Shown here: positions 26,105-37,310 of the stretch, in pieces
How positions within the stretch are numbered: position 1 is the first letter of the stretch
Layout of the letters: each line of letters begins with the position of its first letter
Source of the DNA: Melanocharis versteri
Taxonomy: Eukaryota > Chordata > Aves > Passeriformes > Melanocharitidae
Reading direction: 5' to 3'
DNA length: 64,000 nt
NCBI GenBank assembly: GCA_013397845.1
Contig: VZTG01006037.1
Location: forward strand, 1,468,481 to 1,532,480
Made by a program: the position numbers and the translations under genes
Notes under the pieces: model-generated
Told to the model about the DNA's origin: nothing
The model's database searches: none
The model's input: only the letters and a program-made list of their open reading frames with translations

Positions 26105-26306
26105 CATCACCTCCTGGTTGCTTGTACGGGTTGTACTTCGGTTTGGGGGCGACCACAGGCGCAAACTTCTTTGGGGTCTGCTGGGTGGACACGGAGATGC
26201 TGGGAGTCCCAAAGGTGTGTGTGGTCTCCATCCTTGCAGTGACGTGACCAACGGGCTCGTTGGTACTCTTGGGTGGCAGCCACGATGGGTGGGACATGGT
26301 TCAGGT
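26105..26306 (-). CDS. LPP: LPP first coding exon (translation start, 64 codons plus 1 nt)
   Basis: LPP is a zyxin-family adaptor of focal adhesions and cell-cell contacts; it binds alpha-actinin and VASP, shuttles to the nucleus and has three C-terminal LIM domains (not in this exon). Read on the minus strand, the ATG at 26297-26295 opens 64 codons beginning MSHPSWLPPKST, which I recognise as the N-terminus of vertebrate LPP. Residues 41-59 (TPKKFAPVVA, then PKPKYNPYK) form the conserved zyxin/LPP alpha-actinin-binding segment. The exon ends after the first base of codon 65, followed by GTGAGT, so it is phase 1; the human protein as I recall it continues with Gly here, which fits. Upstream, a pyrimidine-rich tract and CAG leave nine bases of 5' UTR (26298-26306). 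A at -3 gives a good initiation context. The frame stays open for 25 more codons past the donor, but that stretch bears no LPP resemblance and is intron. From memory, seven residues differ from human, mostly conservative. Only this exon of a roughly 600-residue protein is in the window. Confidence 0.97.
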
Positions 26307-26332
26307 CTGAGAGGAGACACAAAGAGAGTCAC
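26307..26332 (-). other. LPP: 3' splice site (acceptor) of the LPP start exon
   Basis: The minus strand reads a pyrimidine-rich run ending TCTCCTCTCAG immediately before ACCTGAACC-ATG. A plausible branch point lies in GTGAC, with the A at 26329 about 22 nt from the AG. The AG itself is at 26308-26307. The acceptor is convincing; the branch point is a guess from consensus. Confidence 0.88.
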
Positions 26333-29300
26333 GCGTATATTAGGAACTTAGGCTGGGGAAGTAACAGCTGCAATCCTATTATTTTGATGGTTTATGAAAT
26401 AAAACCTACAAAACCCTTTAATACATGTTTAACTGGTGCATGCTTAACTTTAAATGTGTTGTTCCTAATGTACAAGACTTTAGATACAAACTTGTCTTTC
26501 TCTCCCCAGCAGGTCAAAATTACTGCTCAGGTTATTGCTGGTACCTGCAAAAATCATTGCTATTTTCTTCTCCAAACCAGAGCAGAGACAGGCTGATACC
26601 CTGAAGCAGCCCATCAATCCCACCCTGCATCTAGCACAGTAGTGATATATTTGCCTTTCCCTGTTAGGCCTTTCTGAGTACATTAATGTACAACAGTGCA
26701 GGTGCTCTGGGGACAAGTCTAGTCACAGATAGGCACACGCACTTCCAAAATACACTTTTAGCACTTTTTCACATGTCATTTAGGACCCCATGCCCCAGTG
26801 ATTTTCATTCAGACTTTTAAGAAAACAGATTTCAAAAGCAGCTAATCATTCTTGATGCCTCCATTTCTGAACGCCCAGCTTAAGACATTTTAAAAGCATG
26901 TCAATTTTGAATAAATGCCAGAATCTCACAACCCCTGACAACCAGGCTCCTTTTAGACTTGTGTAACAAAAAACAGAGGCAGCCCAAATCATTACTTATT
27001 TATGAAAATCTTGGCTTTGGCCTCTTAAAAGCCTACATCACTTTTGAGAACTGGGTTCAGATGCTGCTGAAAATGTTGCCCATAAAAATCCTGTTCATTC
27101 CAATGAACAAGTGCTTTTCACTACACACAACCCACACTCACTGGGTAGCAATGATAGTCCTACTGTACCATCAGATGGTCCTATGGAGCTGGATTTGAGA
27201 TGTGATGGAGAAATGAAGACCTCACATACACAAAAATTAATGCTAATTTTGCAGCTCTTGAGCGCCCCGCCGCTTCTGCCCATGCTTCGCTTTGGTGTCA
27301 GAACCCTTAAGGCTACCAAAACCAGCAGGCACCTGTGGCCCCATCAGGAAAGATTTGATTTCGTCATGGAAAAGGATCAGTGCAAGCGATAGGATCAAGG
27401 TCTGCACATGGTAGTGCAGGGTCAGTACCTCCAGCTAAGAGCAATGACTGTTAAAATTGATGGATATACAGGTGTCCTTATTCCAACCTGTAAATTTACT
27501 CCAGGAAACAGTTTCCTGCTTGAGGAGTAATTCCTAGTTTAAGCCCCAATGTCTGACCCAACACTAGGAGGTAGACAATTTTTGGTCATCTTCCGCCTGC
27601 ATCACTCCTTGTGTGAGAGAGGAACTGGCAAGTGCCAAACATCAGTCCCAACACTTCTGTCTCTTCCTAGCCATGCAGTCTGACTGCTTGACGTGCAGAC
27701 AGTGGTTTCACAATTCCTACCACTAGGAAGTGAGCCTGCTGCACTAGGATTCCAATACCAGTGAAAGGAAGACACTGGAGCTGGCTGGAAATGAGGCAGA
27801 CAGGAGCACGGCAGGAGCAGCCCAGAGATGTATCCAAGGCTGAGCTGCAAGGACACGACTTTCCTCCCTCACAGGTCTGCTGTCCAACCCTACAGTAAGA
27901 GCGCAGAGCATTATTCTGAAAGCAAGAAGTGAAAGGCAGGTCCTCCCCACACGGCTGGAGAGGAAACCAGCCACAATGGGTGGGGGCACACGAACCACGG
28001 TCCCACTGCCTGGCACTTCCCACTACAAACACCAGCCCCGATGGACCTGGAAAATGACTGTCACTCCAGCAGTAAGATTCACCTACACTGCTGTCTCCTC
28101 CTCCTACATCCTTCAAAACTGTAAAAGCAGCAATAAAACTCAGGCAACTATCTAGGTTTTAAGAGCAGAAAGCAATGAGGGCAGTCAGCCTTAAGAGCTA
28201 AACAGGACGAGCCTGCACTCTGCAGAGTTATTACATCCAAAGATGACTGTACCTTACCCATTGCTAAAAGTATCCTGGAGTTTAATTCTGACAGGTTTTC
28301 AGCCTCTGGCTTGACATCTCATATGAAAGAACATCCTGCTGCAATGAAGCACCTTCAGACCCCAGACATTACCTCCATACTGATTCAAACCAAAGGAAAA
28401 AAAAATCCCAGTACTAACTAGTTTATCACCATTCCTGTTCTGGAACGTTCCTTAACCACCCCCCAGGCAGCATGCCTTGGTCCCACTGAACTCTCATGGT
28501 CTGCTAGGCTGATGACAAGGATGGGTTGTGTGATGCACAAACCCAAGAATGTCTGCTTCAGTAGCCAGGTTGCACAGCACTGAAACACACACAGTGGCTG
28601 AAGACAATGAGAGAATTTCAGTGAATGAGCTTGAAAAGCAGACTGCTCCTATGGACAGCCTGGGAGCAGGGAGACCACGCTGCTGTAACTCAGCTGCTGA
28701 CTGTAAGCTGGCACACAGCTCCCTCTCAGCTAACCTCTAATGCCTTTGTTTTGGCCATGGTGGTATTTTTTAATTGTTTGCCCGTTAGCCTTTTCTCTTC
28801 CTCTTTCTCCCTGTCTCATTTTCTGTTATGCATTTACTGCCACTCGTTTTTGCTATCTGTGCCCTGACAGTGTTTTCAGCAAGTTCCCTTTTCTTCCTCT
28901 GTTCCAGCCCCAGCTCCCCAGCCTCAATTAAATTTAGCCTAACTACTCTACAAGATCACAGAAAAAGAAAATGAATTCATTTCTTTCTAAAAGCTGAAGC
29001 TAAACTTCTGGGTTTTCCATCATTTTCCCTCCATTTTGTCAGCTGGTAAAAGGCCAAAAGCAAGGAAAAATGTAAGGGTCAGTGGCTTGCAGACAGGTAC
29101 AGCCCCCCACCTCCCATCAGACTTCTCCATGGTGGAGCACCCTGGCTAATTCAGACAAAGCCATCAGTGCTCCCTCTCCACTCCCTGCAATACTGCCTGG
29201 TTTTCCATCAGAAGCTTCTTTGGAGCAGAACATTTTGTGACATGGACAAGTAATCAAAACAGCACAGGAAAACTTGGGCCTGTAACTAATTCCCTTACTC

Positions 29301-32300
29301 TAAACTTACTCTTACATATGTCACTGCCTGTGTGTCACTGTGGTGCCTGCACTTGGACAGGAACCCCCAATAGGTAACAGCAGTGCTTTTCTGGCTAGCC
29401 AGCAACACAGCCAGCAAACACAGATTTCACTTCTGAGGTATTTTCTTCCATTAAAAGTTATTTTTCACTGAAAAGTTAACCTAAAGATTAAATCTACAGC
29501 TGCCCCCACATTTCTGCTCCAAGCAAATAGCTCTTCAGGCACTGTTTGCATTCAACGAGCCCCTTCCTGGCCAACCTGGGTAGATCTAGCCACGCAACAG
29601 TTAACACAACAAGGCTGGAAAAACCTTTCTCAGCAGAGCCTGTGTCCCTGGGAATCCTCCCAGAGGGACAGCCACCTCTTGCTTCCCTGTCAGTGCCACA
29701 CCTCCCTCTGTCTTGGCTGAAGCCTTCTGCATGTCTGCCTGCCACTGCCCCACAGCCATCCTTGGCCAGCTGTAACTCACAGCCCCGTTCCTGATCTCAC
29801 TGCTACAAGCTTTTCCTGCCACTTCTTACTCACTGACAACTCTGGCAATAGCCCATTCCCAAATTCACTGCCTCATTTCCCCAAAACATCCTTTAAATCT
29901 TCTTTATGTCGCTGCTTTGAAAGCCTCTCGTTGACCATCTTGACTAACCCTGAACCCAACTACTGCTCCACAAAGCTTCTGCTGAGCTAAAGAATATTTG
30001 CTATAAAGCACATGTAGCCTCAACTGAAACTATGCAAGTGTTGGAGAACCCAACACAGCATTAGGTAAATTGTTTGGACAAGCAATTAAGCACCATAATT
30101 ACAGCTTCTCCTTCATGTCTGGCTTAAAATTTAGCTAGCTCCACTTCAAACCATTGCATTTTGTTATGCTGCTGTCATCTGCATTACAGACTTGCCTCTC
30201 TTCCCTGTGTAGATCCTTTCAGAATGCAACCAGATCATTGCTTAAATCAAACCAAAACAGTTAAATGAAGTATCAATTAAACTCCCTGTAAAGGGCAGAT
30301 TTATCTTGATTCTTTCATGTATGTTTACTCTGAACTCTCTTCAATTTTCCAGCTACCTTTTCTGAAATGGTGGCTGATAGTGTAAGACCATTTTTAAGAA
30401 CAGTAACTTAAAATAGAAGAGGTAAAATGATGAATAATATCAAAAACAAAAACCTGACTGAAATCAGCTGTGGACGCCTGAGGTTCTGTTATCCTTCCTT
30501 CCTTGGAAGCATTAGTCATCACCTACTTTTGGAGGCAGAGGATAAGACCAGACTAACCATGATAAATAGCATTAAGAGCAAAGAGTGAAATCACACTGCA
30601 TAAATAAGGCAAACAGCGTGCTCTGGTTCTATCATTAGGACGATCTTAATGCTGTAAGTTCAGAAAATTCTAACCATGAAAGAATACACCACAGCAGAGG
30701 AACTGGAATCCACGAATCCCAAGCTGAGACCGCATTATCTAAAAATGTCAGACCAGGAATATCAATAGCAGATAATACCATGCAGTAATAACAGCCTGAC
30801 AAGGTTTTTTCATTGCCTTTTTCTTTTTTCAAATGCGTGGGCATAAGAGCTTGTTTTTGCTTTTAATTACAGGCTGTCATTCACCTTTGAGAAGCAAAGG
30901 TAAAACACTGAGGCTTCCAAGTCAATTTATCCTTACATCTGATACACAATGGAAGGGTAAAGTACCAATTTGTCTACTTTTGAAATTGTTAGTACATTCA
31001 TCTCTGAGACAGGCTGGCTCTTCTGTGATTAGACTGTACCCAAATAAATCTTCATTTCATTTTCATATTTGTAACGTGGACCAAATACTCCTTGGATGCT
31101 GATGGACTTCGCCAAGACAGAAGATTTTGTCCCTGAGTTAATTAAGCTAATGCTTCGTAGCGGGTAGCAACAGTATTTAACAAAAAATGAGCAACAACCG
31201 TCTGTGCTTGCAGACTGTCTGCTCTGTCTTCCATCCTACGCCTTCCTAAATTCACAGGCTTTTGATGTAGGTCTATGATGTTCTGTCGTAGTATCACCCA
31301 TGCACAGTGAACCATCACTCCTAAGGCCAAGAGATTGACCTGATATAGGGAATTAGGACTTTCTTTGTTAACAGTAGATGCGACTGAAAGCTGTGTTGGG
31401 GCTTTTCTCTGATACACAATACAGCCTCACCTTCCCTTGATAACTCAAGTTTGTCTCTAAGTGTAGAAAGGCAAACTGCATCCTTCCCTCTCTCTTCTCT
31501 TCCATCCATTCAAAAGAACTCAGAGAAAACTTTTGACTTTACCCACCTTCCAAATGAATTTTAAAGATCAGCTCTAGAACTGAACCAAGGGGACATCCTT
31601 CACAATGCAAAAATCATGCCACCCATTGTCCCTTGCTGTTACAGGTGCAACCTACATGTCTGGATGGCTCTCCTCTAAACCGATTTGTCTTCATTTTTCT
31701 GCCTGAAATTCCCCAAATCGCAAACCTCAAATGCCCTGCTAAAATACAGTTCTTTGCTTTGTCCTCATCACCTCCAGTGTTCTAATTAGTCAAATGCAGT
31801 GACTGAGGCTGACCAGAGAGATTTGCTCTTTACAAGCTCCCAAAGCTACTTGTTTTTCTTGGCAGTGTTCCCCTCTGAAGGTTAAATGAATTTATTTCTT
31901 CATTTATGGCATATGATCTCTAGCCATAAAGTTCTTCTACTTCTTGTAGCCTTCAAAAGAGGGTATAATGTCAAAAATCGGGTTTCATTAGAGGTGTTTA
32001 ACCAAACATAGGAAGTGCCACAGGTACTCATAAACTCAGCACAAGCTCTCCTGAGACGCCTTTCCCATATGGTACTACTCATTCTCACCAATTTTACATC
32101 ATATGGCAAATTATGTGATTTGGGGAACTGGGAGTCCTTTGAAACTCCCTTAATCATTGTTGATCTGCACAACATCTCTCCAAATTTAACTCCTGCAATA
32201 TTAACCAGTCCAATAAAGCTCCTCCCTCAAACACCCCCAGCAGCAAATTGACTCTGGACCTTCTTCACAAAGCTTCAGGAACAGCTCTGAGCACTGGGAA

Positions 32301-32940
32301 TCCTGTGCATGGTGCTGGCGTGGCCTCTATTACCAGTGAGCAGTGAAGCTCTAAGAAGAGCCAACTGAGCCACCAAGAGAGGTGATGAAGAGGAATGGAA
32401 AACACTATCACCCTCCAGTGACTGCCTTCCACACCCAAGGCAAACTTGATGCATGTGGACTCCGACTCCTTGTGGCAAATACCTCCCCAAGATCAGGTTT
32501 CTTTGCCTGCACCCATTTTACATGGTTTATGGACATTTCCTAATGCTTTGCTGTAGTCTTTCACAGCAGGTATCAGCTGGAACAAGTTTAACTCTGCCTC
32601 TTCCTCTCAGTTTCATAGTTTATTTCGATTGCCTGGATAAGGCAAGGTTTTGTATCTTCATCCCAATTCCCTCAAAGTAAAATAAATAAATAAGTAAATG
32701 AAATCAAAGTCACTTCTTCAGTTAAATAGGACTGAGAGCATTCACCTATTTCCTGCTGTGGGACATCACTAATGTAATCAGAGGAATTAAAGGAGAAAGA
32801 AACCTAGTTAGAGCACTGATGAATTATTCCTCGAAGAATATAGTCTGGTAATATTTCATTCTGGCTTTAACTGCTTCAATCAAACTTCCATGGGATCCTC
32901 CAGAAGACCTGACTTAAATTCAAAGTGCACCCTGGTTTGA
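26333..32940. other. Intronic DNA immediately upstream of the LPP start exon
   Basis: No exon, CR1 or LTR recognised. An AAATAAATAAATAAGTAAAT tetranucleotide-like run occurs at about 32680-32700. Open frames up to about 149 residues (27667-28116, minus) resemble nothing I know. Confidence 0.55.
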
Positions 32941-33006
32941 GTAAGGGGTTGGCCCAGATGACCTCCAGAGATCCCGTAAGGGATCAAAATCAATTATTCT
33001 GTGACT
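32941..33006 (+). repeat. CR1 LINE 3' tail fragment
   Basis: GGGGTTGGCCCAGATGACCT, then CCAGAGATCCC and ATTATTCTGTGACTC, correspond to the CR1 tail (GGGTTGGACTAGATGACCTC, CAGAGGTCCC, TATTCTGTGATT). The consensus pyrimidine run CTTCCAACCT in the middle is replaced here by GTAAGGGATC. Only about 65 bp survive. It lies tail-to-tail with the larger CR1 that begins 48 bp further on. Confidence 0.8.
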
Positions 33007-33053
33007 CAAAAACCCCAGACTGCCAGCTGTGACTTCATCTGCAGTCAGAAGCG

Positions 33054-33976
33054 TTTCACGGAATCACAAATCTGCTGAGTTGGGAGGCACCTGCAAGGAT
33101 CATTGAGTACAACTCCTGGCCCTGCACAGCACCCTCCTCAAGAGTCACACCAAGTGCCTGAGAGTGTTGTCCAAACACTTCTTGAGCTCTGTCAGGCTTG
33201 GTGCTGTGACTGCTTCCCTGGGGAGCCTGTTCAGAGCCCAACCACCCTCTGGGGGATGAACCCTTTCCTAATGTCCAACTTAAACCTCCCCTGACACAAC
33301 TCCAGGCCATTCTCTCAGGTCCTGTCACTGGTCATCACAGAGCAGAGATCACTGCCTGCCCCTCCTCTTCCCCTCAGGAGGAAGCTGTAACTGCAGTGAG
33401 GTCTCCCCTCAGTCTCCTCCAGGCTGAACAGACCAAGGGCCCTCAGCCGCTCCTCATTCAGCTTCCTCTCAAGGTCTTTCACCATCTTCATTGCCCTCCT
33501 TTGGATGCTCTCTGATAGTTNTCCTGTACCATCTTCATTGCCCTCCTTTGGATGCTCTCTGATAGTTTCATGTCTTTCTTACATTGTGGTGCCCAAAGCT
33601 GCCCCCAGCACTGGAGGTGAGGCTGCCCCAATGCAGAGCAGAGCAGGACAATCCCCTCCCTTGCCTGGCTGGCCATGCTGGGCCTGATGCCCCCAGGACA
33701 GGGCTGGCCCTCCTGGCTGCCAGGGCACTGCTGGCTCATGTTCAACTTGCCATCAACCAGGACCTCCAGGTCCCTTCCCACAGCACTGCTCTCCAGCCTC
33801 TCATTCCCAGTCTGTCTGTAGATCCAGGGTTGCCCCATCCCAGGAGCAGAATCAGGCACTTTTTCTTGTTGAACTTCATATGGCTGGTGATTGCCCCCTC
33901 CCCTAATTTATCAAGGTCTCTCTGCAGGGCCTCCCTGCCTTCAAGGGACTCAACAGCTCCTTCCAGTCTGCACCAA
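33054..33976 (-). repeat. CR1 LINE, ~0.9 kb 3' portion with ORF2 C-terminus
   Basis: The longest repeat in the window, with its 3' end at 33054. On the minus strand, broken frames translate to the characteristic C-terminal CR1 ORF2: EGREALQRDLDKL, then KFNKKKCLILLLG, EVLVDGKLNMSQQCPGSQEG, and further on APQCKKDMKLSESIQRRA. These are the tail of the reverse transcriptase ORF of non-LTR elements of this family. The 3' UTR follows to the terminus at GATTCCGTGAAAC. The reading frame is broken by shifts, so it is inactive. It is truncated at its 5' end near 33976. It contains the only N of the window and a 40 bp duplication there (listed separately). Confidence 0.95.
33481..33567. other. Assembly join: N flanked by a duplicated 40 bp segment
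   Basis: Positions 33481-33520 and 33528-33567 are identical over 40 bases (ACCATCTTCATTGCCCTCCT followed by TTGGATGCTCTCTGATAGTT). They are separated only by N plus TCCTGT. An N with duplicated flanks is the typical signature of two contigs or reads with an unmerged overlap. The true sequence most likely has one copy. Confidence 0.85.
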
Positions 33977-36900
33977 TATATTGTATTCCACTTAAGATAT
34001 GCCAGCAATATCACCTATTGGCAATGCAATATTATATTCCTTCTTCTCTTGTTGCAGTAATTCGCAAATGAACAGAGCTCATGCCCATTCTTTTAAGTAA
34101 ATAGCCAATACTTGGAAAGTAACTTTTTTTCCCTAGCTGCATCCACAGTTCATTTATTTTTTAGCAGTTCCATACCAGTTTGGGATGTGACTTTCATTGT
34201 ACACATTTAAGTCACTACAACTTCTACAGTATTACTGAGACATGAAAGGAAGACAGCAAGTCTGTAGCGGAGATTGCAAAGCTGTGATGGTAAAGAACAG
34301 TCTCTCTGGTACAAAGATGTTTGACAAAAGTTAATGTCATCATGAAAATAGTTCATCAGATACCAACCCAATGTCACAATCATTCTTACTTCAAAACCCT
34401 GCTTCTGGGACAATTTTGATATCAACCAAGAACCCACCCTTAGGTTTCCCCTCAACTCATTTTTCTTGTATCAGCTTCAGTAGTGGAATAGGTAGAAGGG
34501 CAAAGTAAACATAAAACTTCTTTTCTTTCCCAATATAACTGCATTAGGAGTTTTGGGATTCAATGCTGGCTATTTGAATTTGGCTGCTGCTGCAAAACAC
34601 ATGCATAAAGGCTGATGAATGAGATCTTCCTTTTACAGCCATGTCACACCCTGGTGTCAGATGACAAACTAGGCTTTAAAATCCCAATAAATTGAACTTG
34701 ACTCGTCCATGTGAACTGAAACAAAGAGATCATACTGGCTCCCTGGAGATAGATAGATCTATCTGATCTAATACAACTCTAATGACTACGTTGCAATTTC
34801 ACCAGAGAGCAAGCTGGTTTTGTAGCTGATTCTTGGCTTCTCTGGCATGAGATAATCCTCAGCTACTTCAAACATAATCACATTGGATAAAACATCAATC
34901 CAAGGCCTCAGCTACTTGTGGTCACAACAAACCCCAAGGCAATTGTAACGGAGGAGGTAGACCTGCTGGCTTACTCAAATACAGTTTATTCCTGAACCTA
35001 CGGAGGTAAGTCAGGAGGTAGTTCTGAGCCAGCCAAATTTCTTCCGGTTGTTATAGCCTCCTTCTCTGATAACTTGACCTACATGTTTGTGAGGATGTTG
35101 CTGTACCACAAAGAAAAGTTTGAGATGGATGTTTCAGAAATTTGTATATAAAATAAGAGAGGAAATACATTAAAAGAGACAGCAAAACCAGGAATTAGGC
35201 AGAAAAGTTATTTTGGGAGCCTCAGATCATGGGCTCCCTTACACAAACGCTATTTTCCTGCATACAATTTATTTTCAAGACCTCTCTGCCAAAAAAAGCT
35301 GCCTTTATTCCTTCTGTGCCCATATTCAATGTCTTGCCTATAGCACAGTTCAGTACTTGGCTTCCTACTTCAGCAAGGGATTGCCAAGCAACACAGAGCT
35401 TATCCATCAAATAAAATTATTAAGGGACTGGACTTCTCAGCTGATGGAGATGTACTGAAATCAGGCATATCAATAGTCTCGCTTAAGTGAAAAGAAAACA
35501 GGAAACAAAAAACAGCAAGGTTAAGGCTGTTGGAACAAACTCAGGTACTTTGGATGCTGATGCTGGCTGTAAACAAGGAGGAACTGTGCAGAACTAACAT
35601 TCAGCTCAGCTGTGAGATATCAAGACGACCCCAGTGGGACCAAACGGGACCATGGCAGCATATTGACACACAGATAATTGTATTAGCTTTGCAGAGCTCC
35701 GCGTGTGTGGCTCAGCCTGGGGAGAAACAGCAGGGATCCGAGCTCAGTGGGAAGCTGATGGAGTGAACAAGGAAACAGTGCTGAGTTTGAGGTCCTACCC
35801 AGCAAGGCTGGCTGGGTGTAGGTTGGTTTGGTATTTATGGTGGGGTTCCCTGCACTTCAGTCCTCTTCTAAAATAGCTGTGGTTGTAGGAAGAGTCGGAT
35901 GCTGCCCTCCCTGCAAGAAAACACATCTGCTACTGTCAGTCTGAACCTCAAGCCATCAAGAGGATTTCTGTGAATGGAAAAAGGAGCTGCAGCTCAGAAC
36001 ACAGGCACAGCACAGGCCCCACTCAGGAAGGAAGCGTGTGTGGGTCCATCACCACCATAACCTTCCATTGACACCTCATGGAGCTGCCAGTAGAATCTAG
36101 ACTGACAATGTACTGCCTAAAAATTAAGCAATTAAGTCAATTAATGGGCAGGAACTGTGTCCAGGATCAAAATCTTTAGTTCCTGATTCTCTTCCTCCCA
36201 CCCGATCCACTTAACTTTTCCTCCCTCAGATCCCAAGCCATCCTGGAAGTCACAGCTTCAAGTACCACAAATCCCTGGATGACTTCTCCCTGAGCACTGC
36301 ATCAGCCTGTGTCTTGGTTCTGGTAGCTCAGCTCACGGCACTTTGCAAATAATCAGGGGAAATTGCATTTTTCCTAAGGAAAATCCTGTATCCTAAAACA
36401 CAGAAGAGTGATTGCTGCCAGATGACTGGAAATTGATGCTGCAGAGAGATTGCTAATGGAAGCAAGATATTTGAGTGGATGAAAACTGTAAGAAAGGAAG
36501 TACACAAACCCCTTTGTATAAACAGTCAGGAAAAAGACTACATTTCTCTGAGTTTCACAACACCAGGTGACTTGACATCATCAACACACGAGCACCCCAA
36601 TGTCTTCTTGTCTTCCTTCTACAACACAAAGCAAAAATAAAGATTTAAATTGCTTCCTCCTTAAAGAAGCTGAAAGTCTGCAGTACTGTCAGGAAAGACA
36701 GAGGATCTCTGCAGGCTACCAAGTCCTGCTTTTAGCAGGAGACTAAACTATCACCAGCTCTAGGTCAGGCTTGCTGTGGCTTTGTCCTGGAAAACCTCCA
36801 AAATGAAGAATCCCTTGCTACCTGGTGACTTGTACTAGTGTTACACTACTTTCCCGATGAAAATGCTTTTCCAGCTCTCCAGCTGAATCTCCCCATCCAT

Positions 36901-37029
36901 TATGCATGTTCACAGCACTGTATTTTGCCATCTGGATGGAAGCATTTGGCTCTGACATGTTCAGAAGGCCCCTGGCAGTAGTCACAGGCTGCCATTGGAT
37001 CACTCCTTTGCCTCCTTTCCATCAGAGAC
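33977..37029. other. Intronic DNA, no gene recognised
   Basis: Contains a perfect 14 bp palindrome of GATA type at 34751-34764 (AGATAGATCTATCT), part of a small (GATA)n run. Otherwise unique-looking. The 78-82 residue frames here have no recognised similarity. Confidence 0.55.
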
Positions 37030-37310
37030 AGAAGCCAAAGCTCTCTCAGCCTCATCTTGTAGGCCATGTGCTCTCAGCCCCTGACTGACCCTCCTCTGGA
37101 CTCTCTCCACCTCTTCAACATCCCACTTCAACTGGTGGACTCAAGACTGGATAACAGCTTCAGCACTGGGGAGGAAAGGTGAGCAATAACTCATCTCAGT
37201 CTGCAGTCCAGGCTCCTCCTGAAGCAGCCCCGTATCCAGTTTGCTTTGTTGACAATCACAGCACACACTGAACTCATATTTGACTGGGTGTTCACTGCCG
37301 GCTCCATGTC
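37030..37310 (-). repeat. Degraded CR1-like LINE fragment (ORF2 C-terminal region)
   Basis: On the plus strand it reads AAGCTCTCTCAGCCTCATCT, TGTAGGCCATGTGCTCTCAG, then CCCTCCTCTGGACTCTCTCC. This recalls the reverse complement of another CR1 subfamily (GGCTCTCTCAGCCTTTCCTC, GGCCCTCCTCTGGACCCGCT). After it come a weakened 'optical' match for the CAGTACTCCAGGTGGGGTCT block and the TTTGCTTTGTTGACAATCAC block (where CR1 has TTGGCTTTCTGGGCTGCAAG). Older and more diverged than the copies at 6550 and 33054. Boundaries are approximate. Confidence 0.7.

Noticed and set aside
26041..26351. Plus-strand open frames over the LPP exon
   Set aside because: Shadows of the real minus-strand coding exon.
33584..34060. 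158-codon plus-strand open frame
   Set aside because: It is the antisense of the CR1 ORF2 remnant.
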